Positions 41,177 to 48,727 of a stretch of 48,727 bases of DNA are shown here, piece after piece. The position numbers and the translations under genes were made by a program. The DNA is from CAYTSA01 sp964440345 (lineage in GTDB: Bacteria; Desulfobacterota; Desulfovibrionia; Desulfovibrionales; Desulfovibrionaceae): the NCBI GenBank assembly GCA_964440345.1, contig CAYTSA010000020.1, positions 1 through 48,727 of the forward strand, read 5' to 3'. The first letter of the stretch is position 1. The number at the start of each line of letters is the position of its first letter. The notes under the pieces are model-generated. The model saw nothing but the letters and a program-made list of their open reading frames with translations. It was not told the origin of the DNA and did not search any database.

Positions 41177-44100
41177 ATGAACACGACATACGACGCTCTG
41201 GTGGTGGGAGCCGGAATAAGCGGCGTCCGATCTGCCCTGGATCTGGCCCAGACCGGCCAGAAGGTTGCCCTAACCGACACTCGCCCAGCCATAGGCGGAC
41301 TGCTTGCCCAGCTTGACCACCAGTTCCCGACAGATCAGTGCGGCATGTGCAAGTCCCTGCCCCTCACGCAAAGGGACGCGTCGTCCCAGTTCTGCATGCG
41401 CAAGGGACTTTTCCACCGCAACATCGATCTGTTGCTGTCCACAGACCTGGAATCACTGGAGGGCGAACCCGGCGCGTTTCATGCTGTCCTCCGCACGCGG
41501 TCTGGGTATGTGGATCCCACCCGGTGCATAGGCTGCGGCCTGTGCGCCCAGGCCTGTCCGGTGCGGGTAAAGGACGAGTTCAACGCTGGTCTGGGCGAGA
41601 GAACTGCTGTCTATTTGCCCGCGCCGCAGGCCATTCCGAACCACTACGGGGTGGACCTGGACAACTGTACGCTGTGCGGCGCCTGCGAACAAGCCTGCCC
41701 CACCTGCGCCTTGGACTTTAAGCGCGATGAACGAAAAGCGTTCTCCATCCTGGCCGCTGCTGGCCCGGACGGCCCGGGCGAGCAAGAACACCGCCTGCTC
41801 GCCCTGCTGCAGGAGGAAGGCTTCCCTGTGGAAGTAGTCCATTCCGGCGAAGAGCTGACCGACCGGGCGGCCTCTGCAGCCAGTGACGCAGAAGAGGGAC
41901 AAGCCGGGTTGCGCATGGCGGTCATCTGCCAGTCCATGCAGGACATGGCCCCAGAACGGGCTGTCGCCCGGTTGCGCGACAGCTTGCCGCGCCTGCCCAT
42001 ACTTGCGGTTTTGGACAACGGCGCAGCCCACACCTTGAACCAAACACCGCACGTGGACCTGATCTCCCCGGACATGGCCGACAGGGAATTTCAGACCTGG
42101 TTCATCAAGCGCTTCATGCGGGAAGTGTCTGACGGCATACATGAAATCGACGCAGCTGCAGTGGTGCTTGCGGCCGGGTTCTCCTGCTACGACCCCTCGC
42201 CGGCAAGAGACGTGCTCGGCTACGGACTTTATCCGGACGTGGTCACGTCTCTGGAGTTTGAACGTTTGCTGAGCGCCTGCGGCCCGACGGGCGGGCTGCT
42301 GCTGCGCCGATCCGACGGCGAGCCCGTGCGCAAAATCGGCTGGCTGCAGTGCGTGGGCTCCCGCGACTTGAAAAAGGACGCTGACTTCTGCTCTTCCATA
42401 TGCTGCATGATATCCATCAAGCAGGCCAATTTAGCGCGCCGCAAGGCCGGTGCAGGCGGCGCTGGCTTTGAAACAGTCATTTTTCACATGGATATGCGCG
42501 CCTTTGGCAAAGACCACGAGGAATACCGCCGCACCGCCAGAGAAGAAAACCATGTCCGGTTCATACGCAGCCGGGTGCACTCCATCACCCCGCACCACGG
42601 CCCGGAAAAGGGCCTTTCCGTAGACTATCTGGATGCAGAAGGGAACATGCGCACCGAGCGCTTCGACCTCTTTGTGCTGGCTGTAGGCGCGCGGCCGCCT
42701 GCGGAAATGGAGCGTCTGGCCATGGTCACAGGCATTGAACTGAACGAGTGGGGCTTTCCCAAAACCATGCCTTTTGAGCCGGCCAGGACGACCCGGCCAG
42801 GAGTGTTTGCCGCCGGCTCCTTTGCAGGCCCGAGGGACATCTGCGAATCCATGATGCTTTCCAGCGCTGCTGCGCTGGGCGCTTCGCGACTGATCAACAT
42901 CTACGCGCCAATCAGGGAGAAGAAGCCCGAGCCAGAACCCGAGTACGACGACTGTTCCCGCGAAAACTCACGCATTCTTGTCGCGTTGTGCTCCTCCTGT
43001 CCGGTATTGGAACGTCGCCTGGACGTGGAATCGCTGTCACAAGAGCTGCGCGCCATGCACGGCGTGGACGAGGTCATTTCCGTCGAGAGAGTCTGCACCG
43101 GCCCGGGCTGGGAGTCCATTGTGCAGCGCGCCGCCGCAAGCCGGCCCAACCGGGTGCTCATAGGGGCGTGTACGCCATATGCCTACGTGCCCCGACTGCA
43201 CGAGCTGGGCTGCAAGCTGCGGCTGGACCCCTCGCTCATGGACGTGGCGGACATTTACGCCTCCCTGGTTTCCGGCCGCGCACCGGACGAGGTGCATGAC
43301 AGCGTGCTCACCAGTCTGCGCATGGCGGCGCGCAAGCTGGCCTTGGCCGAAGCTCCCCCGGCGGGCAAGGAAATGAGCATCCACCAGAGCGCTCTGGTGG
43401 TAGGCGGCGGCCTGGCCGGCATGACCGCGGCACTGGGGGTGGCTGATCACGGTTACACTGTGGCCCTGGCGGAGGAAGCCGAGGAGCTGGGCGGCGCGGC
43501 CATGAATGTGCGCCGGTCCTTGAACGGCGAAGACCCGCAAAAGTTCATGGCCGAGCTCATCGACCAAGTGCGCAAGCACCCTAATATCCGGGTTTTCACT
43601 GATTCCCGCGTCAGCCTCTGCGCTGGCCGGTCAGGGCAGTTCATCTCCTTTATCAACGGGCCGGACAGCACCATGCAGCTGCTGCACGGCGCCGCCATAC
43701 TGGCCACCGGCGGCAAGCAGGCCGGGGTCTACGAGTGGGGCTTCCGGGTCCACAAGTCAGTGATGACCCAGCAAGAAATGGAGCAGAAGCTGGCCTCCGG
43801 CGAGCTTGACGCCAATTCCTTGAAATGCGTTGCCATGATTCAGTGCTGGCGGTCCCGGGAAGAAGGCCGCAACTACTGCAGCCGGGTCTGCTGCCAGAAC
43901 GCAGTAAAGAATATCCTGGAACTGAAGCGCCGCAACCCAGACACGGCAGTTTACGTCTTCTACCGCGACATCATGACGTATGGATTTGCTGAAAGCATGT
44001 ACACCGAATGCAGGCGCTTGGGCGCAACGTTCATCCGCTTTGACTTGAAAAACCGGCCGGAAGTTGAGTTCGAGGACGGCAAGCCCGTGATCACTGCGTA

Positions 44101-44668
44101 CGACGGCGTGCTGGGCCGCGATGTCCAGGTGCGGGCCGATGTTCTGGCCCTGGCTGCCGGCGTGGAGCCCAACGACACCGAGGAAATTGCCGAACTCTTC
44201 AACGTGGAGACCGACGCCTACGGATTCTTCAAGGAAGCTGAACCAAAGTGGCGGCCTGTGGACTTCATGCGGCACGGGGTCTTCATGTGCGGCCTGGCCC
44301 GGGCGCCGGGCAACATGGAGGAAACCATTGTTTCGGCCAAGGCCGCGGCACAGCGGGCTCTTACAGTGCTTTCCGAAAAACGCACCGCGCCCCACGCCGT
44401 GGTAGCCGAAGTGCGCCACACCCTGTGTTCTTTGTGCGGCCGGTGCATTGAAGTGTGCCCCTACAACGCACGCTCCATGGACGAGGGGTTGGAGCGCGTG
44501 GAGGTGGATCCCGTCCTCTGCCAGGGGTGCGGCGCCTGCGCCGCCGTCTGCCCCAACGGCGCCAGCGTGTTGCGGGGGTTTAGCGACAAGCAGGTCATGC
44601 GTGTGATCGACGCAGCCCTGGCTCCAAGGACAACTGCCCAGCCCAACCCCGAACCAGCAGACGCATGA
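41177..44668 (+). CDS. Double-length HdrA (HdrL-like) with two flavin modules and an embedded receiver-like domain
   Basis: A 1163-residue protein that reads as two HdrA units in tandem. Unit 1 has GAGISG (11-16), an HdrA cysteine site QCGMCKSLPLT (Cys55, Cys58, and Cys73 further on), and ferredoxin clusters at Cys117-127 and Cys164-174. Residues about 188-318 form a receiver-like alpha/beta insert with no acidic pocket. Flavin-domain sequence then resumes (VVLAAGFSCYDPS). Unit 2 begins with an HdrA-type N-terminal cysteine segment (ALCSSCPVLERR) near 660, has GGGLAG at about 743-748, and ends with CSLCGRCIEVC and CQGCGACAAVC. A large HdrL-type fusion fits, but the insert is atypical. GGGAGAACGAC precedes the ATG. 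Confidence 0.9.
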   Translation: MNTTYDALVVGAGISGVRSALDLAQTGQKVALTDTRPAIGGLLAQLDHQFPTDQCGMCKSLPLTQRDASSQFCMRKGLFHRNIDLLLSTDLESLEGEPGAFHAVLRTRSGYVDPTRCIGCGLCAQACPVRVKDEFNAGLGERTAVYLPAPQAIPNHYGVDLDNCTLCGACEQACPTCALDFKRDERKAFSILAAAGPDGPGEQEHRLLALLQEEGFPVEVVHSGEELTDRAASAASDAEEGQAGLRMAVICQSMQDMAPERAVARLRDSLPRLPILAVLDNGAAHTLNQTPHVDLISPDMADREFQTWFIKRFMREVSDGIHEIDAAAVVLAAGFSCYDPSPARDVLGYGLYPDVVTSLEFERLLSACGPTGGLLLRRSDGEPVRKIGWLQCVGSRDLKKDADFCSSICCMISIKQANLARRKAGAGGAGFETVIFHMDMRAFGKDHEEYRRTAREENHVRFIRSRVHSITPHHGPEKGLSVDYLDAEGNMRTERFDLFVLAVGARPPAEMERLAMVTGIELNEWGFPKTMPFEPARTTRPGVFAAGSFAGPRDICESMMLSSAAALGASRLINIYAPIREKKPEPEPEYDDCSRENSRILVALCSSCPVLERRLDVESLSQELRAMHGVDEVISVERVCTGPGWESIVQRAAASRPNRVLIGACTPYAYVPRLHELGCKLRLDPSLMDVADIYASLVSGRAPDEVHDSVLTSLRMAARKLALAEAPPAGKEMSIHQSALVVGGGLAGMTAALGVADHGYTVALAEEAEELGGAAMNVRRSLNGEDPQKFMAELIDQVRKHPNIRVFTDSRVSLCAGRSGQFISFINGPDSTMQLLHGAAILATGGKQAGVYEWGFRVHKSVMTQQEMEQKLASGELDANSLKCVAMIQCWRSREEGRNYCSRVCCQNAVKNILELKRRNPDTAVYVFYRDIMTYGFAESMYTECRRLGATFIRFDLKNRPEVEFEDGKPVITAYDGVLGRDVQVRADVLALAAGVEPNDTEEIAELFNVETDAYGFFKEAEPKWRPVDFMRHGVFMCGLARAPGNMEETIVSAKAAAQRALTVLSEKRTAPHAVVAEVRHTLCSLCGRCIEVCPYNARSMDEGLERVEVDPVLCQGCGACAAVCPNGASVLRGFSDKQVMRVIDAALAPRTTAQPNPEPADA

Positions 44669-44681
44669 CCGGGAGGGAGCC

Positions 44682-45275
44682 ATGAACGCTGTTCAGAATC
44701 GCTATGAAAAAGAAATGCGCATCCGCCCACACGGGGTGTATCCGGAGCTGGACGAGGTCCGAGAAATGGTCCGCGGCTGCATGCAGTGCGGGACCTGCTC
44801 GGCAACGTGCCCCAACCACTTCGCCATGGACCTGGTTCCGCGCCAGATGTGGCGGCTGCTGCTGTTTGGCATGGACGAGGAGGTGCTGCACAGCAAGACC
44901 ATTTTCCTCTGCTCCAGCTGCTATTCGTGCAGTTTACGCTGCCCCCGGGGGTTGCCCTTGACCGAGGCGGTGGCCGCACTCAAACGGGCGGCCTGGGAAT
45001 GCAGCCCGGACACTCGGCGCAAAGCCGCCTTTTACCGCGCCTTTGTGGATAACCTGCGCGCCTACGGCCGGGTGCAGGAAGCCGCGCTCATGACGCGCTA
45101 TTTCCTGAAAAGCCGCAACCCGGGGCTGCTCCTCTCCTTTGCCGGGCCGGGTTTGCGCTTGTTGCGCAAAGGCAAACTGCGCCTGCCAGACGACTCCTAC
45201 AAAGGAACGCTGGACGGCCTTGTCGACTTCGCTTTGTGCAAGGAAAGCAAGAGATTCAAGGAGGAAACGTCATGA
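44682..45275 (+). CDS. hdrC: HdrC-like iron-sulfur subunit
   Basis: A 197-residue protein with two ferredoxin-type motifs: CMQCGTCSATC (33-43) and CSSCYSCSLRC (77-87), the HdrC layout. HdrC passes electrons between HdrA and HdrB. The rest is helical and basic. It is soluble, with no membrane anchor, unlike HdrE-linked or Qmo-type forms. Its stop overlaps the start of hdrB (ATGA). Confidence 0.93.
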   Translation: MNAVQNRYEKEMRIRPHGVYPELDEVREMVRGCMQCGTCSATCPNHFAMDLVPRQMWRLLLFGMDEEVLHSKTIFLCSSCYSCSLRCPRGLPLTEAVAALKRAAWECSPDTRRKAAFYRAFVDNLRAYGRVQEAALMTRYFLKSRNPGLLLSFAGPGLRLLRKGKLRLPDDSYKGTLDGLVDFALCKESKRFKEETS

Positions 45276-46156
45276 AATACGCCTATTATCCTGGCTGCTC
45301 CCTGGCGGAAAGCGCCCGGGAATACGACTTGTCCGTGCAGCAGTCCCTTGCTGTAGTGGGCGTGGAGTTGGCCGAAATACCAGGCTGGACCTGCTGCGGC
45401 GCCTCGGCCGCCGAATCCGTCAGCAAGCTGCTTTCTCTGGCTTTGCCGGCCCGCAACCTGGCCCTGGCTGAACGCCATTCTCCCGGCCTGGACGTGCTGG
45501 CTCCCTGCAGCGCCTGCTATCTGAACCTGCGCCGGGTGCAGGAAAAAACCGCTCGGGACCGTTCGCTGCTGGAGGATGTCAACAGCTGTCTTGATCAGGA
45601 GGATTTGCATTACGCCGGGCAAGCCCGGGCCAGGCATCTTCTGGACGTGCTCGTCAACGATGTGGGCCTGGACGCAGTCCATGAGAAGGCGGCCGCACAC
45701 TACGCCGGCCTGGTTGTCGCCCCGTACACCGGTTGCCAGGCGGTGCGGCCCTACCGCGTGTTTGACGATCCGGAACAGCCCTGGACCCTGAGTGCGCTCA
45801 TTGAGGCCATGGGCATGCAGGCCCTGGACTGGTCCCACGGCGCCGCGTGTTGCTCCGCCTCGCTCACAGCTACAAAGCCTGAGGCGGGCCTGGCCGCCGT
45901 CGCCGACATACTCGACGCCGCCCAGGAAGCCGACTGCATCGCTACAGTGTGTCCCATGTGCCAGATGAATTTGGAACTGTATCAACACAAGGTCGGCCGG
46001 ACGCTGCCCGTGGTCTATGTATCGCAGCTCATGTGCCTGGCGTTCGGCCTGGACGGGCAGAAGGCCCTGCTCGGCAAGAACCTGTCCGCCGGTCCGGCGT
46101 TCATTAATGGGCTGGCAGGCAAAACGGGCGCACAGGCCGACGCCCAAGCCCCATAA
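45272..46156 (+). CDS. hdrB: HdrB-like CCG-domain subunit
   Basis: A 294-residue HdrB. In methanogens it holds the non-cubane [4Fe-4S] clusters that reduce the heterodisulfide. The first CCG domain is canonical: YYPGCS, GWTCCGAS, then APCSACYLNL. The second is VVAPYTGCQAVRP, then GAACCSAS, then CPMCQMNL. In it the Gly after CC is Ser (CCS instead of CCG). The ATG at 45272 overlaps the hdrC stop and follows AAGGAGGAAACGTC. In sulfate reducers the substrate is not known. A DsrC-type disulfide or a sulfur carrier is a common hypothesis. Confidence 0.94.
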   Translation: MKYAYYPGCSLAESAREYDLSVQQSLAVVGVELAEIPGWTCCGASAAESVSKLLSLALPARNLALAERHSPGLDVLAPCSACYLNLRRVQEKTARDRSLLEDVNSCLDQEDLHYAGQARARHLLDVLVNDVGLDAVHEKAAAHYAGLVVAPYTGCQAVRPYRVFDDPEQPWTLSALIEAMGMQALDWSHGAACCSASLTATKPEAGLAAVADILDAAQEADCIATVCPMCQMNLELYQHKVGRTLPVVYVSQLMCLAFGLDGQKALLGKNLSAGPAFINGLAGKTGAQADAQAP

Positions 46157-46167
46157 AGGAGGCCGCC

Positions 46168-47115
46168 ATGTTCAAGGACATCGTCTTGGCCATTACACCG
46201 TCCGAAATTTGCGAACACGCCGCTGAAAGAGCCTTTGCCTTTGCCCAACGCTTTGAAAGCACCCTGACCGTCGTCCACGTGACCGGCATGGAGCAGGGCT
46301 GGGGTGAAATGGAGTTTTTGGAGTGCAGCGGGGAAACCAGCCGCATCAAGACCAACATCGAAGAGTTCTACGCCGACAAGCTCAAGCTGTGCCCCAACCA
46401 CAAGGTAATGGTCACAGCCGGCGTGCCGCACAACGAAATACTGCGGGTGGCCCGCAAGGTGAACGCCGACCTGATCATCATGGGCCAACACACCAAGCAA
46501 TACACGGAAAAGCGCTCCCGCATGTGGGGCATGGCCGGCTCCACTTTGGAGCGGGTCAGCCAGCGGGCCCGCTGCCCGGTGATGATCGTCACCCGTGAAA
46601 CGCCGGCCGAGGACAGCCAGCACATGACCCGGTTTCTTGCCGCCACAGACTTTTCAAAGCAGGCGGAATGCGCCGTGGCCTATGGCGGCCAGTTGTGCCG
46701 CCACTACAACGGCCAGCTCATCGTCTTCCACGTGCTGGACGGCAACGACATGGACTCCTACCGCGCCGTTAAGGTCAACAACATGCGCGAGCATATGGAA
46801 AAGGAGTTCAGTCACATTCTTCGCGGCGTGAACAACGTGCACTACGACTGCGCCGGTGGCGAACCGGCCATGGAAATACTGCGCATGGCCCGTACACACG
46901 ACGTGGACCTTATCCTCATGGCCCACCATTCCAAGGAAAAGGACCCCGAACGGGCCTTTCTAGGCTCTGTGGTGGTGCAGGTGGCGCTGAACTCCGCTTC
47001 GCCTACCATGTCCATCAACCGCCACTTCGACCTGCGCTGCGGCATGATGTACGACCAGTCTGGCGACGTGGCCTCGATGGGGGAAACGAAATCCGCTGCA
47101 ACTGACGCAGTATAG
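46168..47115 (+). CDS. Tandem universal stress protein (UspA type)
   Basis: A 315-residue protein of two Usp domains, about 1-145 and 150-290. Domain 1 begins MFKDIVLAITPSE and has DLIIMGQHTK and the SQRARCPVMIV strand. Domain 2 begins RFLAATDFSKQAECAV and has DLILMAHHSK with VVQVALNSASP. The usual ATP-loop GxxGxxxG is not clear in either half. It sits within the Hdr operon, 11 bp after hdrB, behind AAAGGAGGCCGCC. The position suggests it regulates or stabilises the electron-transfer proteins, or binds a nucleotide signal. That is inference. Confidence 0.9.
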   Translation: MFKDIVLAITPSEICEHAAERAFAFAQRFESTLTVVHVTGMEQGWGEMEFLECSGETSRIKTNIEEFYADKLKLCPNHKVMVTAGVPHNEILRVARKVNADLIIMGQHTKQYTEKRSRMWGMAGSTLERVSQRARCPVMIVTRETPAEDSQHMTRFLAATDFSKQAECAVAYGGQLCRHYNGQLIVFHVLDGNDMDSYRAVKVNNMREHMEKEFSHILRGVNNVHYDCAGGEPAMEILRMARTHDVDLILMAHHSKEKDPERAFLGSVVVQVALNSASPTMSINRHFDLRCGMMYDQSGDVASMGETKSAATDAV

Positions 47116-47132
47116 CCGCAGGGAGAGCCGCC

Positions 47133-48464
47133 ATGCAAGCCAATGAACATGCACCTGTACAGACACGGGAGCCAGTCCTCCTGCCGCCGCAGGGGGACCC
47201 GGGCTCCCGATTCATGGACGCCGTCAAAAAACTGCTGCCCGAAGGCGGCAACCTGGACATGTGCCTCACCTGCGGCCTGTGTTCCGCAGGCTGCCCAGCA
47301 TCGGGCGTGGACGGTCTGGACCCGCGCAAATTTCTGCGCATGGCCGCCCTGGGATTGGACGAAGAGGTCTGCTCCACTCCTTGGGTCTGGGCCTGCACCA
47401 TGTGCCAGCGCTGCGTCTACGCCTGTCCCATGGAAATCAACATTCCCCAGCTGGTCTACCAGGTCCGCAACGCTTGGCCCCGCGAAGAGCGTCCCAAGGG
47501 CATACGCGGCTCCTGTGACGCCGCCCTGAACACCCCCACCAACAGCGCCATGGGCGTCAAGCCCGAGGACTTCGTCTTTGTGGTGGAGGACGTGCTGGAG
47601 GAAGCCCGGGAAAGCCAGGAGATATGCAAGAACCTCGTCGTCCCGATCAACAAGAAAGGCGCCATGTACTTCATGAACCAAAACTCCCGCGAGCCAGCCA
47701 CCGAGCCCGACGAGTTGCTGCCGCTGTGGAAGATACTGCATACCGTGGGCGCGGACTGGACCTATTCCGACGTGGGCTGGGCCGCGGAAAACTACTGCAT
47801 GTTCCTGGCTGACGACAGCGCCTGGGAAAAGGTGGTCCGCAACAAGGTCAAAGCCGTGGAGGACCTGGGCTGCCGCTACTGGCTGAACACGGAATGAGGG
47901 CACGAGCTGTACGCAGTCCGGGCCGGACTGCAGAAATTCAACATCGAGCACTCCTTCCAGATAGAATCCATCATCCGGCTCTACGCCCGCTGGATCCGCG
48001 AGGGCAAGCTGCTGGTGAACAGCGGTTGGAACAAGGACCTGCACGTGACCTTCACCGTACAGGACCCCTGCCAGCTGGTCCGCAAGTCCTTTGGCGACCC
48101 CGTGGCCGAGGACCTGCGCTATGTGGTCAAATCCGTGGTGGGCGAGGAACACTTCATCGAAATGACGCCCAACCGCTCCAACAACTACTGCTGCGGCGGG
48201 GGCGGGGGCTTTCTGCAGTCGGGCTACACAGACGCCCGACGGTTCTACGGCGAGCGAAAGCTGCGGCAAATCCTCAACACGGGCGCGGACTACTGCATTG
48301 CCCCCTGCCACAACTGCCACTCGCAGATTCACGACCTGTCCGCACACTCCGGCGCGCACTTCCCGGTAGTGCATTTGTGGACACTCATCTGCCTTTCCAT
48401 GGGCATGCTGGGCGAGAACGAGCGCGAATACCTGGGCGGCGACCTGAAGGAGGTGGGGCTGTAA
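47133..48464 (+). CDS. HdrD-like CCG iron-sulfur protein, predicted selenoprotein (UGA at residue 255)
   Basis: A 443-residue protein if the in-frame TGA at 47895-47897 is read as selenocysteine. Residues 44-54 and 88-98 are ferredoxin motifs (CLTCGLCSAGC, CTMCQRCVYAC). Residues 255-257 read Sec-Gly-His, in the context NTE-U-GHELYAVRAG. Related CCG proteins carry Cys-Gly-His there. The second CCG domain is canonical: Cys313, Cys353-Cys354-Gly355, and Cys392/Cys395. The first CCG domain is degenerate: NYCMF stands where CCG is expected. Downstream of the TGA the same frame stays open and family-like to a TAA at 48464. A hairpin with SECIS-like spacing follows the UGA. It is last in the Hdr operon and probably the terminal electron-transfer or catalytic subunit. 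A nonsense mutation is the alternative. Confidence 0.85.
47913..47931 (+). promoter_or_regulatory. Bacterial SECIS-like hairpin after the in-frame UGA
   Basis: GCAGTCC (47913-47919) pairs perfectly with GGACTGC (47925-47931) around the loop GGGCC. An extra G-C pair could shorten the loop to GGC. The loop begins 22 nt after the UGA, inside the 16-37 nt range known for bacterial SECIS elements, and carries G residues at its start. The element lies in coding sequence, as bacterial SECIS must. Confidence 0.75.
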
Positions 48465-48502
48465 CAATTCGTAACTGAAAAAAAATAGGCACACCAGTTT
48501 AC

Positions 48503-48613
48503 CGGCAGCCGGATATGGTGGATTTCTGGCCCCGGTTCAGGCCGGACCATACTGTGACATGCACCCCTGCCGCCGCGAGGAAAGAGCATACGCCATTGGA
48601 AATATTTTGATAC
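48503..48613 (+). repeat. Dispersed 111-bp repeat, copy 2
   Basis: Second copy of the element at 32166-32277, same orientation, 38 bp after the selenoprotein stop codon. Shared blocks include CGGCAGCCGGATATGGT, GATTTCTGGC, ACTGTGACATGCA and GCCATTGGAAATAT. Confidence 0.8.
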
Positions 48614-48622
48614 CCTATAACG

Positions 48623-48651
48623 AAGGGGCTAGACATGATGTCTAACCCCTT
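48623..48651. terminator. Stem-loop downstream of the Hdr operon
   Basis: AAGGGGCTAGACA (48623-48635) pairs with TGTCTAACCCCTT (48639-48651) with one mismatch. It could end the operon transcript. The T tract expected for an intrinsic terminator is weak. Confidence 0.45.
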
Positions 48652-48727
48652 GAAATTTATAGTGCGCCCGAGACCCGACTTCGACAGTCGTAGGCACATT
48701 TTCGCCCTCTTTCTTCGCTAACCGGCT

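Noticed and set aside
47133..47897. A truncated 254-residue iron-sulfur protein ending at the TGA
   Set aside because: The downstream sequence in the same frame completes the CCG domain, and the SECIS-like hairpin follows the TGA, so readthrough as selenocysteine is the better explanation.
46842..48494. 550-codon open frame on the minus strand across the Usp and selenoprotein genes
   Set aside because: Antisense shadow of conserved iron-sulfur and Usp coding sequence. No recognisable protein features.
48660..48705. Possible tRNA 3' remnant (AGTGCGCCCGAGACCCGACTT, in two parts)
   Set aside because: The string has some likeness to the minus-strand 3' end of a tRNA, but the T-arm consensus is broken and no cloverleaf can be drawn before the window ends.

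Overview
The window looks like a chromosomal segment of a strictly anaerobic, sulfate-reducing Desulfovibrio-type bacterium (Desulfobacterota, probably Desulfovibrionales). The evidence is a large heterodisulfide-reductase-like (Hdr) operon, an orange-protein-like cluster of NifX-family proteins with ferredoxin-bearing MinD ATPases, an orphan 2-oxoacid:ferredoxin oxidoreductase gamma subunit, and MetX/MetW methionine genes. Coding DNA is GC-rich with good ribosome binding sites. A run of 10 N at 27453-27462 marks an assembly join.

Layout. 1-361 is intergenic repeat DNA. 362-3427 (minus) holds ruvB-ruvA, a toxin-antitoxin remnant with a frameshifted RelE-type toxin, and htpX. 3659-7833 (plus) holds a chemoreceptor with a periplasmic heme motif, metX-metW and two small cysteine-rich proteins. 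8023-10922 is a two-gene cassette, a P-loop NTPase followed by a TPR protein, that looks like an accessory module. 11099 is a DksA-like gene followed by 700 bp of repeat-bearing intergenic DNA. 12148-15499 (minus) is dnaX-ybaB-recR-porG, preceded by ilvE. 16671-20382 (minus) is the orange-protein-like cluster. 20916-22645 is a two-gene phage virion-like remnant. It is followed by a periplasmic binding protein, a large AsmA-like protein, a short response regulator interrupted by the N run, an HDOD protein with a metallo-beta-lactamase-fold protein, and two transporters.

The most interesting part is 32456-48464. A sigma-54 response regulator and a hybrid histidine kinase are divergent from a nine-gene operon: FrhB-like, HdrA, MvhD-like, FdhB/FrhB-like, a double-length HdrA, HdrC, HdrB, a tandem universal stress protein, and an HdrD-like iron-sulfur protein. 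The last gene is interrupted by an in-frame UGA at a position where a cysteine is expected. A strong hairpin with bacterial-SECIS spacing follows the UGA, so it is best read as a selenoprotein. The divergent intergenic region carries repeated CAAGAC/GTCTTG sites, including two dyads, and a sigma-54-like promoter. This suggests that the two-component system controls the operon. The gene set reads as a soluble flavin-based electron-bifurcating or confurcating Hdr assembly with two flavoprotein scaffolds and two FrhB/FdhB-type input modules. The donor and acceptor cannot be told from sequence.

At least two families of dispersed intergenic repeats recur across the window: a roughly 63-bp hairpin element in four copies and a roughly 111-bp element in two copies. 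Several intrinsic terminators can also be read.
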